DNA from: Paramacrobiotus metropolitanus
Taxonomy: Eukaryota > Tardigrada > Eutardigrada > Parachela > Macrobiotidae
Length of the DNA: 64,000 bases
Assembly (NCBI RefSeq): GCF_019649055.1
Contig: NW_026570260.1
Location: 1,116,001 to 1,180,000 of the forward strand
Reading direction: 5' to 3'
The translations under genes were made by a program, and so were the position numbers. Below the pieces are notes generated by a model that saw only the letters and a list, made by a program, of their open reading frames with translations, searched no databases and was not told the origin of the DNA. How positions within the stretch are numbered: position 1 is the stretch's first letter; each line of letters opens with the position of its first letter. Shown here piece by piece: positions 10,413-23,955 of the stretch.

Positions 10413-12346
10413 ATGTCGGCTAGCTCTCCCACTGCCGACCAGTTCGAATCGGCCGTCCAGCAGTCCCTACAGGCGCACTTTAACGATCTCAGTGCCATCA
10501 GCCAGGAGATATGGAGCCACCCGGAGACCGGCTACCAGGAGCACCACGCAGTGCAACAGCTGACTGACTACATGGAGAAGATCGGCTACCAAGTAACACG
10601 AAAATTCTGTGACATTGAGACGTCCTTCCTGGGCGAGTACCAGACGCCGGGCTTCGATGCCGCCAAGCACCCTACGGTGGCGGTGCTGTGCGAGTACGAC
10701 GCGCTGCCGGATATTGGGCACGGATGCGGGCATAACCTGATCGCCATCGTCGGGCTGGGAGCCTTCCTGGCGGCGGCGGAAGTGCTGAAAGCAGCCGGCA
10801 GCGCAGCGCAAGGCAGGGTACGAAATCATCGATAGCAAAGTTCGAAATACCTATTCCGAGCGGCACATGTACTGCCGCGTTTTATGTACAAATTTACGCA
10901 CGCGCATAAGCTTCTACCAATGTACGTACCACATAAGTGCATAGTAATAGGACGTCGAAGCGGAGTTTGAAAAATAAATCCCGCTCGTACTTCACAATGA
11001 CGGTTATATAGACGAGAATACTTCATTATCTTCCACTGAAACAATAATCCAATCGAAACCGGCTATTTTTTTAAATAACACAGATCGTCTGCATGGGTGC
11101 ACCGGCGGAAGAGCTGGGAGGCGGCAAGGTGCTGTTATTGGAATCCGGAGCATTCAAAGGTGTTGACTACGCCTTGATGAGTCATCCAGCGCCGGTGGAT
11201 GTACTAGAACCCAGCATTTTGAGCATTGACCACGTAAGCAAAAACTCTTCAACACGGAGCATGGTTGATGTATTGTAATACAGTACTCGTATGCAAACTC
11301 CAGTTTTTGTTTTTTTCCACTTATGGTATAAAACTGTGGGCATTATTTCTGTATTCAAAAATACACGTATTCACAGTGCCAGGCGGAGTTTTACGGCAAA
11401 GCCGCTCACGCCTCCTGCGGTCCGTGGGAAGGGGTCAACGCTCTGGACGCGGTCATCGCCGCATACAACAATGTGTCTATGCTGCGGCAACAGCTGAAAC
11501 CCGGTCACCAGATCCACATGATCATTAAAAACGGTGGCGCGAAGCCCAACATTATCCCGGAATACACCAAGGCCGAGATCTACATCCGGGCACCGACCAG
11601 CGCTGATGTTGACGAACTTCGCACCCGTGTGGCGGCCTGTATGCACGCTGGCGCAGAAGCCACCGGTTAGCTAACATAAGAAATATTATTTATTTCACTA
11701 GCTTACGTGTAACTGGCTGTTTGTGATTTTGCAGGGTGCCGGGTGGAATGTGGATTGAATGACCTAAGCTACTCTGGTTTAATGAGCAACCAGAAGCTGC
11801 TGTCTATCTACAAGCACTTTGGCGAGAAAAACGGTAACCTAATTCAGAAACGGGATGGGCAGTATGTACATTTAACTTAAACTCTTCTCAGGCATGCGCT
11901 TCATGATTTTGCCACCGGGCGCCTACGGCTCTACGGACATGGGCAATGTTTCCACCACAATCCCTAGCATCCACCCCGGCTTCTGCATCGGCGATCCGCA
12001 CTGCACCATGATCCACACCCGCGAGTTCCGTGACAGTGTCGGCAAACCGGTAGCTAATCATTTTGCCATGAAGTCAGCGGCCGCGCTGGCTCTCACCGCG
12101 CTGGAGCTGTTCAGTAATCCGGATTTCCGAAAAGATGTGCAGACAGAATTCGATCAGCGCCGGCCCGTGTTCATGGGAAAAGCGGCTACCGAGGGCACGG
12201 ATATGACCGACAGCGTGGACGGTACGCTGCAGCTGCCCTCTGGCTTCAATCCAGACCGGCGTCGATCCAGCCGGCAGTTTTTGATCGACATGGGGCTGCT
12301 GAAGCCGTCGTTACTGGAACAAAAGCGGGACAGCATTCAAGAATGA
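10413..12346 (+). CDS. PM20D2: Peptidase M20 domain protein, PM20D2-like dipeptidase
   Basis: Five exons (10413-10817, 11084-11233, 11377-11665, 11735-11833, 11892-12346) join in phase to 465 residues, near the 436 of human PM20D2. PM20D2 is a cytosolic metallo-dipeptidase that removes side products of carnosine synthesis such as beta-alanyl-lysine. Visible landmarks are EIWSHPETGYQEHHA near the N-terminus, VAVLCEYDALPDIGHGCGHN with the metal-binding CGHN, then GAPAEELGGGKVLLLESGAF and LMSHPAP. The lid/dimerisation domain begins at YGKAAHASCGPWEGVNALDA. The C-terminal active-site region reads STDMGNVSTTIPSIHP. All of these are conserved in the M20D branch. AATAAA lies at 12416-12421. Confidence 0.88.
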
Positions 12347-12754
12347 AGATGCCATTTCCAGATATTCAGCCATTTTTAGTCGGTTTTGTTTTTATTCAGA
12401 TATTTGTCGCCGATAAATAAATAAATTCGAAATTACTTCATATTGGTATACGCAGACATAATAGTTTTTAGTTTCTAAATATATTCTGACAATTATTGCG
12501 TCTTGGAAACAGGGCACAATATTTCGTTAAGGACGAAAATAACAAGAATGAACAAGCAGCTTTTATTGCGTTTAAGCCCTGTCGTAGGCTGATTTTTCTA
12601 GCAGTATAGATGATTAATAGTAATACTTTCATACTTTGCTGTACTAACTTTCCCCATAACAAATGCCAACGCGGCCGTCACACCTAAAGTTAACAAAATA
12701 GCCCAACCCAGCCGGCCCGCTGGTCTGCCTGCGACCAGTGCGCCGGCCCCGCCC

Positions 12755-14438
12755 ATGGCCAGGACCGAAAACTCTGCCCAGGACAACGAGGATCCCACCC
12801 CCAACGATGACGCCTTGACGGCTGCGCCCTCACCCGTTTCGTCACAGCACTCTTTTCAGGACCTCGTGGTGCGCCGGAAGAGCGAGAAGGGACGGGATGG
12901 AAAGATCACCAAGCGTCTTACGGTCGCGGGCTATGAGGTGCACCTGCAGAGGATCCTGGGCAAAGGGTCATACGGGAAGGTCTATCTAGGTACACGGATT
13001 GGATGTAGTACCCGTTTTGCTTGTAAAACGATGAATATCGCTGCGGCCCCAGCGAATTTTGTCAATAAATTCCTGCCCCGGGAACTCGAAGTATGGTTAT
13101 GCTGCGGGCAAATGCGTGAATCTTTTGAAAACCAAGTGCTTGTTTTAGGTAATGGCACGTCTGAGTCATCCGAATATTGTTCGTGTCTACACATACGTAA
13201 AGCATCGTCACATGTTTTACCTCTTTATGGATGTAGGTTCGCTATCCGTGCAAAAAGTTGTGCGATTGATTCGTGACATGTTCACAAATTCGTCAAAACT
13301 CGTGAGAAAAGTAAAACTGTGTTGCAGTATTGCGCAAATGGCGATCTTTTGAAGTACCTGCAAAAGAAAGCCAGCAACGAAGAACGACTTAGCGAAAGCG
13401 AAGCTTGTGACAAATTTGTGCAGATCCTGATGGGAATTCAGTATCTTCATCAGCAGGATATTGCCCACCGTGAGTAAGTTCTTACTTCAGCCTTAAGCAA
13501 CGTAAGTTCAACGGCCACTCAATACAGTCTCAAATGCGAGAACATCTTGATTGACGGCGCCACACTGAAGATCGCCGACTTCGGCTTCGCCCGCTTCGTC
13601 GCTGACTCTGCCCCTCGGCGCTCCAGCGGTCATATTGGGGGATTGTCCATCGAAGAGTTCCGCAATTCGGAGGTGTCGGTAATGCAGACCAGTGACCCCA
13701 ATGACTCACCGCGCTCTAGCAATGCCGGTGCCTTTCACTCACAACTGGCGTTGTTGGATCAGCTGAAAGCCGGTGAGAAGAAACGACGCCGCAAGCAGTC
13801 AGGAGAGTACGCTGCGGTTAAATCCACGTCCTTTTGTGGGTCCGTGGCGTACGCTGCCCCGGAAGTGGTCGCGGGGGAAAAGTATGAGCCGAAGATCAGT
13901 GATATGTGGTCGTGCGGGGTCATCTTGTATATTTTAATGATGGGTAAAACTAAAAACTTATTCATTATGGATACCGATTAATGAGTGCAAAAATAGCGCT
14001 TACATTGCTGATGACCTTTGATCAGGTAAAATGCCTTTTGACGACAGTCATCCCAAGAAGATGCTGCGTCGACAGCGCGCCAAACGTTATTTGGAAAAAA
14101 TTCAAAATATTCTCCCCGAAACCGCTATCCATTTGATCGAGTGCCTACTAAATCCCAAGATCGCAGAACGGTTTACTGTGGAGGAAGCTATCGTACACCC
14201 ATTGATCCGCAGTACGTACCGCGCCAAGTTGAAGCAGTTAATTGGGCATGAGAAGAGACAGTCTCGTGCCAGTCGCGGTCGTTTGCCGCGGACTGGTAGC
14301 GATGTGAGCGGTGCCAGCAGCACGGACAACAGCATGCACAGTCAGGAATCCGAAAGCTCCCTTCATTCCGCGGCATCCACGACGTCAGTGAATTCCGTGA
14401 CATCTGGGGTGAATCTGCGATTACGCCGGCCAGTGTAA
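12755..14438 (+). CDS. TSSK-like (testis-specific) serine/threonine kinase with enlarged activation loop
   Basis: Five exons (12755-13090, 13149-13232, 13328-13473, 13528-13943, 14026-14438) give 464 residues. Kinase landmarks: glycine loop [12 protein letters not shown], lysine in [15 protein letters not shown] as in TSSKs, [42 protein letters not shown], then [16 protein letters not shown], a TSSK hallmark. The catalytic aspartate codon of HRD is split by the intron at 13474-13527 (GA|T), so the loop is intact once spliced. Between DFG and APE there is an insertion of roughly 65 residues, rich in Ser and Arg/Lys, which ordinary TSSKs lack. The tail is Ser-rich. TSSKs act in late spermatid and flagellar development. 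The start ATG is followed by a disordered leader of about 60 residues. Confidence 0.88.
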
Positions 14439-15653
14439 TTTCTAGGGTCATGTCTAATTATTGATAGATTATATATGAATAATGAGTGCAAAAATAACGA
14501 TCCAAGCGTAGGTGTAAGTAGGTATACTTCTATGGATATTGCAATGAACCGTCAGTTATATCGTATCAGTTTTACTGTGCTATATTTGTGCGAGCTGACG
14601 GGACTAATAAACTACAGAATGCTTCAAATTTTCCTATATCTAAGAGAGTTGCGCCATACAAAATTTACAGGGTACTGAAACAAACACCAGCGTCTCCAGT
14701 TTGGCACACCGACAATTTTCTGACAGACAAATTGTTTACCCGACAATTTGTTGAAGCGACAACCCGATAATCGTCAGGTTGCTGAACGAATAGACTACCC
14801 TACTACGAATAGTATGTAGCTCGTGAACACCGGCATTTTGTTGGCAACATTCTGATGAGATAAAAAAAAACATAAAAAAAGGCACAAGAAATCATATAAA
14901 AACATAAGAAACCGAAGTAAAGTTACGAAAATGCGCTGAAAAACCTAAGAAAAATACTATGAAAGTGTGTAAGTAGATGCACTTCGAAACATAAACAATC
15001 TAAGAAGTTTAACACAATCCAAAGACCTAAGAAAAACATTAGGAAAGCTAAGAAACCTAAAAACCCGATCAATACGGTAAACAGTCGGGAGTGAAATTGT
15101 AAAAGGGGAATTGTCGGCCAGTACGGTAACCTCTCTCAATTCAATCTGGTATGATCCATTCGAAGTTGGGTTAGAAGTGCCTGAATTTTTCGTGTGACCG
15201 GTACTGTTTTTTTCCATATCGAGTGAGACACGTTCGGTTGGGTATTGCATAGTGCTCTTTCTTAGATGCTGACCAATTCTTCTGCCCTTCAGCAGAAATG
15301 ATAATGCTTAATAGTTGCGTGAATGACGCTTTTGACATTGGCAACTGCAATTTGCAAACCTTCGTTTTCCATAAATTCGCTCCTTTTTTTGCCAGAATAA
15401 TGTGCGGCTAATTGCTATTGCTACATGCTTAATACAGAAGTTACCTTGACGATACCAGTATTAGTTAATTTTCGTTCTTGGAACCATGGTCTTGCGCTAT
15501 AAGCACAATATTTTTTGCAACAACAACAACTGTAATCTCATTAACTCACTCTTTCGCTAAGAAATTAGAGCGATAGCTCCCATCACTTATAAGTTATAGC
15601 TACCGTTCTGCGACAAAATCGCAAGAGTTATTTTGGTTAATGTGCACCGAGAG
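14439..15653. other. Intergenic region with degenerate CCTAAGAAA repeats
   Basis: No gene is seen. Between about 14,940 and 15,070 there are scattered CCTAAGAAA-type units, the reverse complement of the 9-base array inside the 9.8 kb fold-back element. Confidence 0.4.
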
Positions 15654-17374
15654 ATGATCCTACCGACAGATATTCAAAAATCGAACAACTTTATGAAATG
15701 GGTGGACGAAATCCACAAAATGCAGGTAAGATTACGCCGAAGAAAAAGAGATTTCTGAAACTATGATTGAAAAAGTTTTATTCATAGTTTAAAAAATAAT
15801 AATAATTCGTTCCTTCGGGAATGCAGTTATAATTCGTTCCTTTGGGAATGCAGTTATTTAATAACTGGACTCCCAACGGAACAAACGCAGCATTATGTGC
15901 TTATTGGTGACAGGAAGCCATCAGACAGTCACATGATGCCGAGAACGAGCGCAACAAGGAAGTTCTCCGTCAGCGCGATCTGCAGCATTGTCGTAATGTC
16001 AATCACGCCCGCCTAGCGGATGCTAGCAATGAACTGCGCGAGCTGAAAAAATCCTTAACGGCCATCGAAGCGCAGCACACCAATTTGGCCTATGTGCGCG
16101 CGAACGAAAGGGCACGCTTTAACAGCCGCTTGAAAGAACTGCAACAAGGAGCGCAGACGCGCGCCCTGGATGATGCAGACACCAGCGCAATCAACACTGA
16201 ATTCACCAACCAAAAACGAGCACAACAGCAGCTACGCGAAGCATATAACAAGCAGCTCGCGGACAAACACCACGAAAAGCACCTGCAATTCCTGGCTCTG
16301 GAAGAAGAGCGCAGATTCATTGATGACTGCATCAAAGCAGAACAGAAGAAAGCTTTGGTTAGTGCGGACCGCACGACATCGTTGTAGTGACGGTTGTTTG
16401 AATATTCTTTAGATCCCGGTAGGAAAAGGAATACAAGCAGATTCTGGATAAGCAACGTTGGCAGAGTGTTATCGATGATTTCAAAGCGGAGCGAAAAAGC
16501 ACGCAGGATGCGCACAAAGAGTTACTCCGTAAAGAAGACGACAAGATTGCCGCGATTACTAAGCAATACAAGCAACGCGCGGAGTCTCATAAGGAAGCTC
16601 TGTTAGCGAGGGAAAAGGTCATCGATGCGATGCGAAAGAAACTGGCGCAGCAGATGAAGGAAAAAGAGCAGCACGATCAAGAGCGCCAAGAGATCGAAGA
16701 AGAGCTCCGATTAGCCGAAAGCGAAGAAGAAGTAAGTGTCATTCGGTGTTGGTGGTCTCACGACACGCTTATGGCCCTTCTTCTAGAGGCAGAGGCAGGT
16801 GCGATTGGAGAAGGCCAAGCGCGCCTTCGAGAAGAATCAAATGTCAGCCGCCCTAAGAGCCTCGTTGGAAAAGAAGCAGACGTTAGAAGATAACAAGCGG
16901 AAAGAGTGGCAGGAATACTCGGACATTCTCAAGTCGCAGGCGGAGGAAGCCGCGGATAAGGAACGCCGGTTGAACGCGTGGCGCGCTGAGAAAGCCAACG
17001 AGGCACAACGAGAATGGGAATCCGCGTTAGCGCATAAACAGCGCCGACAATCTGCAGCAAAGGCAGATAGCCTAAATTGGCGTATGAAGGAAGAACAAGA
17101 CACCAAATTCTGGCAGGATTTCGTCGATTTGGAACGGAAAGAGCTGCTGAAAGAGAAGTGGACCAAACTGAAGGATTTTGTTAACGGGTACGACAAGTTC
17201 CCCAAGAAAAAAGACAACGTACTATTTCAGTCTCTGACGGAGTCCGAATCTGGGACGCCTTCGCAAGAGCATGTGCTTGCGCAAATGGAGCCGCCAGAAG
17301 ACACTCACTACAGCGTGTACAGGAATATGCTGGATGCCCGGGTTTCAGAAGCATTCGGCATTGGGGCAAAATGA
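15654..17374 (+). CDS. TPH-type (trichoplein/MNS1/CFAP53-like) coiled-coil protein
   Basis: Exons 15654-15725, 15914-16357, 16423-16731 and 16787-17374 are joined at phase 0 into 470 residues, almost all long coiled coil. Composition and rhythm (many E, K, R, Q, A, with repeated EERRFIDDCIKAEQKK, EYKQILDKQR and ERKELLKEKWTKLKDF) resemble the trichohyalin-plectin-homology proteins MNS1 and CFAP53. Those proteins lie inside doublet microtubules of cilia and sperm tails and are 495-515 residues long. I cannot separate the two by eye. The ATG starts a short 24-residue exon beginning MILPTDIQKS. The intron at 15726-15913 contains a tandem duplication of about 27 bases. Confidence 0.65.
15805..15858. 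repeat. Tandem duplication in an intron
   Basis: Two adjacent copies of a unit of about 27 bases (AATTCGTTCCTTCGGGAATG and following bases, then the same with TTT for TTC) lie in intron 1 of the coiled-coil gene. Confidence 0.6.
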
Positions 17375-17467
17375 GTTTTGGAGATTTTTAAAAAGAAACT
17401 TGCAAGTCTTTATTACTGACCTTTAATTTCTTCCGTTTTTATAGTATTACACTACTGCATCATCTTT

Positions 17468-17688
17468 TTGAACACACTACAATGGACGACGAAATTTACT
17501 TTACCTCGGAACCGGTTTTGCGGCTTTAGCTTTTAGACAGAGAACAGAGAGAACACGGTTGCCGCGCTTACTGCTCAGTAAGCGGATATAGCGACGGATA
17601 TGCGGCGCTCATTCATCGTATGCGCTGTAAGCCGACAGCGGCTAACGGTCCGGGGTAAAGTAAATTTTGTCGTCCATTGTGTGTTCAA
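17468..17688. mobile_element. MITE-like element with terminal inverted repeats of about 40 bases
   Basis: The left end reads TTGAACACACTACAATGGAC and continues GACGAAATTTACTTTACC. The right end is its reverse complement (GGTAAAGTAAATTTTGTCGT, then CCATTGTGTGTTCAA) with a few differences. The element is about 220 bases, holds no reading frame, and sits about 95 bases after the preceding gene. A non-autonomous DNA transposon is the simplest reading. I see no clear target duplication. Confidence 0.7.
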
Positions 17689-18707
17689 CAAGTCTAGCAG
17701 CAAGCCGGTAAATCATATATGAGCATTTCTTGGGTTCGTCAGCAAGTTCCCCTGAAATGGACAGCACTCACATATATTAAGGAAATTTCAGGAAATCAAT
17801 TATATTAAGTACTTGGTTAACAATACTGTAATGGGAGCCAAAACCCTTGAGAGGGAGACACGAGTGCAGCGCAATCGAGATACTAGTGGACTTCCGCATA
17901 GACTTTGATAACTGTAAAATTATTTCGCATGAAATACCGGGGTCTGTATCTCTTTAGCCAGTAACAAAATCGGTCCCCACAACACTTGAACGAAATATCT
18001 CCACATTTATTTTTTAGGCGAAGTTATCTCCAGATGAAACCAAAAAGTGCTTTTAATTAAGGAAACTGGCCATGATTAGCTTCACACTGATATGACGCTG
18101 GTATCTGTTCTAAACCGAAAATCTTTTTCAACCGGCAAACATCCTGGCGGCGTTCGCTTAGGAAACATCTCTCAATAAGTTATTGTTGCAATTAAGCTTT
18201 ACATAATATTGCGGAATAAGGAAGCACTGGAAGCAGCTTCATAGAAAACATGCATATGGAAGCAGAGTAACAAATATTTTAAAACGAATTTTTTTTCCTG
18301 AGTATCAACTCTCTCTGGAGTATGGAAATCGTATGATCGGACTTATTGTAGGACACATTTCACAGTTATATAAACGCGCTTAAACTCAGGACAACAACCT
18401 GCTAGGAATTCCATCTTTTTTTCATTAGAGCTTGCGTTCATCAGAATCAAGTAAATGCTAAATGACCGTGGGATCGCCCTTCCGGCGTATTTGTGATTTT
18501 GTGTTTTCGACCGACGCAGAACCCGTTTAACATATTATGAATAAATTATTTAAAGAACATCCAAATGAGTCAGTCATGCGCACGATGAAAACCTCTGCTC
18601 AACAAAGATCAAACCAAAAATAATTCTTCAAACATTATCTACACCGCATCTCTTCACAGGAATGAAATGGCCAGCAGGCGACCGAAAAGGCGACTACAAA
18701 GGGAGAT
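17689..18707. other. Intergenic region, nothing recognised
   Basis: AT-rich spacer with no supported gene. It should contain the 3' UTR of the minus-strand PNP gene. Confidence 0.4.
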
Positions 18708-21700
18708 TCAGGCGGTAATCTTGTCGACGATGCCGCTAACGAGATTCTGCAGGTCTTTGGCACGCTGCAGACCAATGGCCAGCACCTCGTGATGGTTGGC
18801 CGTTTCGTCCGAGTGCTCGTCCTGCACGACTAGATTGCTGATTAGGGACATGCCGAGCACACTGCACGCAACACAACATTCATGAGTCACAGGAAACTTC
18901 TGCTGTAATCAACTGGTCAAAATACTTACTGCATGCCGCAATGACGCGCCACAATCACTTCCGAAACAGTGGACATTCCTACAACACGTCCATTTATTTA
19001 TATCACAAAACAGAATTTATATAAAAAACTCCTACTAAAACTGCATATTAAAAGTTATAAAATTATAAGAACTACAGTACAGCTATAGTAAACCAAAAAG
19101 TACGAAATACTGAAATACAGGAGTTTGATTTGTACGAGATGACAATCATGACATTTGTTGAGAAAGTAGGAAAATGAGAGTAAGAATAAGAGAATGACGA
19201 GCAACAAAAACAAATGGACGACTAGCACGTTTAACGACGAATTTCTTGCTCAGCATACCGACGGCGTCAGAGCCCACCGCCCGCAGCATCCTGGCCTCGG
19301 CCGACGTCTCGAAATTGGGGCCCCCGACCATGGCGTAGACGCCCTCCTTGAAGTAGTCCCCGTATCCCTGCTCTTCGGCCACTTCCTTGGCGATCTTGCG
19401 CAGCTTCTTGTCATAGGCATTGCTCATGGGAGGAAATCGCGGACCCCAACTACAAACACGCGTAAAAAATTTCGAATACCAGACACTAGTTAGCAACGGT
19501 GGAAGCGTGGCTGTAGAAGTTAGCCGTACCGTTCATCGTTCACGCCACACAGCGGATTGACGCCGGCAAATCCAGCGAAGTTGATGTGATCCTTGATCAG
19601 CATAATATCACCCACTGCGTAGGATGGATTCAGGCCACTAATGCAAATACTTTTAATTCATCATCAAGACCAAGGAAGACGAGGCTAAATATACTGCAGT
19701 ACTGCATTAATACAATACTACACAAACCAGTAATGAATCAAACAGTGCATATCAAAGTAAAAGAAATAGCTGATTTAATTATGAGTAATTCTCAATAGTC
19801 GTTAACCATCAGCTAGCGAAAACTAAAATGGTCAAAACAAAAACACCGTTTAATTGTCTGCAGTAGCAATAGTCAATATTCCATTTTAACAAATGTATCG
19901 CGAATGCCAAAAATCAACCAACAATATATGAACTTTGGTTTTGCACTCAAATCCACAACCAACAATGTTCATGGAGAATATGAAGCGTTACAACACAGGC
20001 CTTTAAAAGTCGCTCTACTACGCAACCAAATAACGGAGGACATTACGAGTAATAAATTAATAAGCAATGCTAACTGCTTACCCGGCTGCGTTGGTGACGA
20101 TCAGTGTATCCACGCCGAGGAGTTTGAAAATGCGAATAGGGAATGTAATCTGCAAGTAAACAAGAATCGTATAAGTTGTTGCGGGTTACATAATCGATAT
20201 AGTCTAAACGACGATAAAAGCCGATGGAGCCATCGATCGGCCTCACCTTCCATAAGGGATAACCTTCGTAGCTGTGGAAGCGGCCCTGCATACAGACGAC
20301 TGGAACAGCCCCAATTAATCCGAACACCAGACGTCCCGCGTGACCAAACACTGGTGGGCAGAAGAGTGTATCATAAATTTATGTACAATTAACAGCATTA
20401 TTTACGCACTGAGCATGTTAACTCGAATCAGTTGCTCATGCAAACATTTTACGAAATTCCGTTTTGCGCAAGAACGAAAGAGATATATTCTGTTCTACCA
20501 CTGAATTCCAAAACGCATTTTATTTTCAATTGAAAAAACTTTCACGACATCTCCATATGTGAAAATATACAATTGCTGTACTAACAAGTTTGAAAAAAGT
20601 ACAAATGCGATAATTTAAATGCCAAACCTATTCTTTAAGTAAACTGCTGTCTTAAATATGATTTTTGCGCATATTTCAGCAAAAATATTCTGCGCAATAT
20701 ACGTAATGCTTGTTAAATGTTACTGAACTTTGCAAGTGCTATACGAGCATTCGAGTACGTATATATCACTATATATGCACTATGCACCACTGATTGACTC
20801 GGGGGAGTCACATTTACACCAAATATAAATATAAAATACTCATTTTCAGTAACGGACCTGTGCTAACAGGGAAATTGGGAATGCTTTCGTACTCCAGTAC
20901 GTCCGCCTCGTCCAGCGTGTTAGCCAGCCCGCCCAAACCGGATCCGCAGATAATGGCCACTCTGGGGCGGTGCTTTGTGCGCTCGCGAAGGTGGTTGGCA
21001 GTGATCTCGTACTCTTCATATGCCAGACTGCAAAGTCGAGCAAACGTCAAGTGAATACATGTATAAATAGTAGAATATCAAAGTATGTAATGTAAAATTA
21101 TAATTCCAGATTTCAGCCAAATAAAGCGTCTACGAATAAATTATGTATTTCATGGAATTTTTTTCAAGAACACGGTGTATTTATACGTCCTACATTTTAC
21201 TACTCCGTCAGCCTTCGTAGATATGCCGCATATTTTTTCGGTTCTCAAAAATATCATGCATCGTTATAAAGCTTAAATTGTGGCTCTGTGCACAAACGCC
21301 AACTAAAATACTTAACACTATGCATTTACAAATAAAACGAAATTACTTAATAGCTTTCGCCGTTTTCGAAAATTATAATTCGCTAATTTGCTATTCCTCA
21401 ACTTCAGTTTCAAAGAGTTATCGTCACTCTTTCCGAGCGCCGCTCAAACTTTTCCGGCTTCATAACCTGCTAGAAAAAACTGTGATCCTGATCTAATTAT
21501 CTTTACATCCTGGTTTCGCTTAATTGTGAGACAGTGACAGTTCAGTAGAAAACACTTGATAAGATGCAGAATAAAGTACGTATTTGTATTTCCCACTACT
21601 TCTATAAGGACATGTATTTTTTCTTACTGTATAATTACGAGTGTATCAATAATTAATTATGATGCATACGAGTATTCTTCATTACTGACATTACAGTATT

Positions 21701-22724
21701 GTACTTGAGAACTCGAAACAAAAATTCACGTGATGCCCTTGACAGTCTCGATCAGATAATTGCTGATCAGCGATGAATCATCACCGGGTTCAGCAAAATG
21801 TTGACAATTTAACCGTAATAAGCTAAAAGCCAAGTCCTGATCTGACATCGCAGAAATTTTACGGTAAAATTGACCGCATGACGTACATAGGGCGTCAGCC
21901 GGAAATTTGCTGATCGTCTGTCGTCATACTCGTGCAAAAATACCTCTATGAGCAAAGAAGTTTGAGCGCAAAACTATTTAAATTTTAAATGAAAACAATG
22001 CATGCTGCATAACATAAGGATTATTCACAACTTTTGCGCAGAAAAAATCGAGTACAACAATTATTAATCATCAAAAAACGAAAACTTCGATAAAATAACA
22101 CAGCCCAAAATAAATAAAATGTTTGTAAATTTGCTTTCTGCAGCAGATTTCAAGATGGACACCCTGTAAAAGAAGCAAAGAGATACAAACACCAGAAAAG
22201 GCAGTTAAAGTTACCTTAAATCGGTAAAGATTATTTCACAGCCAACCACAGGAAATTGTTTATAACAGTATGAATCACCATGCGAATACTCTGCCTGCAC
22301 AATAAAACGGCTAAGCAAACCAGTTCCGGCATAATATTTCTACCAATAATGCTACGCTTGTTGCTAGAAAGATGAATTACTATTCAGCTGCAACGTTTAC
22401 AGATACATGATTAATTAAGTACCTCATCAGTCAGTTGTCTACGACGATCGCAAACACGGGGCGCAAACAAAAAACGGGAAAAGGCTAAATACCACCACGA
22501 AAATACAACATTTTCGATTATTTCATGAACCAAAAAGAATCTGAAATTTCCTCAAAATCTTAGGAAAGCTGATTACATAGATATGTAAACTGTAAAATCA
22601 TAGTTATTAAATTTAATTTAGACATAGTGATTGCACAATTTAATTTACTGAGTGCCTACCTGTTCGTGGTTTTTTGGTTACTCGTCCGGTTTTCTCCTTT
22701 CTTCTCTAATAGCTGCAATGACAT
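18708..22724 (-). CDS. PNP: Purine nucleoside phosphorylase
   Basis: Minus-strand exons: 21027-20858, 20350-20247, 20149-20082, 19637-19530, 19449-19259, 18978-18930 and 18861-18708 (stop TGA). A candidate first exon at 22724-22660 is in phase and gives 302 residues; human PNP has 289. PNP cleaves (deoxy)inosine and guanosine with phosphate in purine salvage. Landmarks: [19 protein letters not shown] (phosphate site), [66 protein letters not shown] with the catalytic Glu, [16 protein letters not shown], and ANHHEVL. The exons from 21027 down are secure. The first exon (MSLQLLEKK...) is a guess chosen for its ATG, GTAGGC donor and phase, across a 1.6-kb intron. One donor (GTCCGT at 20857) is weak. 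Confidence 0.9.
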
Positions 22725-23955
22725 GCTGATGCGATGCCAACCCCGAAAGGAAGAAAATTCACCGTACAAAACTGCACTGGACTCGAAAAGAACGATTCTT
22801 ATCCCAGGAAACCTCTTGGGAACCACGCTAGTAGAATTAAAAACCGAAGACAAGACTCACAACACAACAGGAGCGAAAACCAATAAGCTTAACGCTGCTT
22901 CGATCCGACAAGTCACAAAACAAGCAAAGTCTTACGGAACTTAGTCAGGATGAGGAAACCGATCAATACCGCATCACGCGTACTGGATTCCGATAATATC
23001 ATAAAAGATGCAGAAAACATAAAATTGAAAGAACCTCGCACAGGGTTTAAATAATGGTTGGGAATTCCGAGTGGAGAACTGCGGATTATTGATCAATAAA
23101 GTGAATAAGCGCGCTGTCGGACGTCATCGCATGTTTAGCAAACTTGGCTCAATCGGAAAAACAGCGGAAGTTGACGAGCGCTCCACCCACATCGCTACCA
23201 GCCTCTACAGCCGGCCAATCACGCTTGATGATGCAAGCGGATATCGAGTTGCAGCAGATGGGGTAGTTTATGCCGATTTTATTTTACGCCGCTGCTTAGT
23301 CTAGATCCCTGTTTTAGAATATAAACACGTGCAACGCTTACAGGGAAAAGCTTAAGAGCGCGTAAAATTTTAAGAAGGAGATCGCTTCGCATCGGCAAAA
23401 TCTCTGTTGGATCCATAACACGTTATTTGCACACACGGATTTCTTGATCATGCGCCTCATTTACCTTTTTTGACACGATTTACACGAAATCCCGCTTGTT
23501 TTAAGAATAAAGATTTTTCGCGCACCGTGTCTTCGTAGGGTTTCCGTTACATAGTAAAAATTTTAAGATAGATTATCATGCTGGTGCTCTGCCAGAATTA
23601 CAGTACTTACTTTACAACTGTAATGGTATAATATTATTAACAATTTAGCGCGATTTTGATTTTTATCGCGAAATTGCAACTCCGGAAAATTATGAGACCA
23701 TTCTCACGGTGCGCTGTTCACATACTTTGTTAGTTTGTTCGCATCACATCGCGGTATATAATTTCTCTGTTTGGGTTGCAATGATCTCTTTGATCACGAG
23801 TGTCGACGATTCCATTCATATCGTCCATGACATTTCGGCATGCAGCATTCAGGTGCATCCATTGACGCAGCATCGCATTGTAGCGCCGTTTATCGTTGGT
23901 TACATTTGCCGGCCCATTACACCGTCGAGCTAGTGCGGAAACCGGCCCGCCCGGT

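Noticed and set aside
12598-12804. Minus-strand 68-residue frame with one hydrophobic segment
   Set aside because: It overlaps the start exon of the kinase in antisense, has no family match, and the hydrophobic run arises from the GC-rich complement.
22627-22944. Plus-strand frame beginning with a hydrophobic, signal-like stretch
   Set aside because: It starts at GTG, not ATG, has no upstream acceptor that I trust, and overlaps the proposed antisense first exon of PNP.
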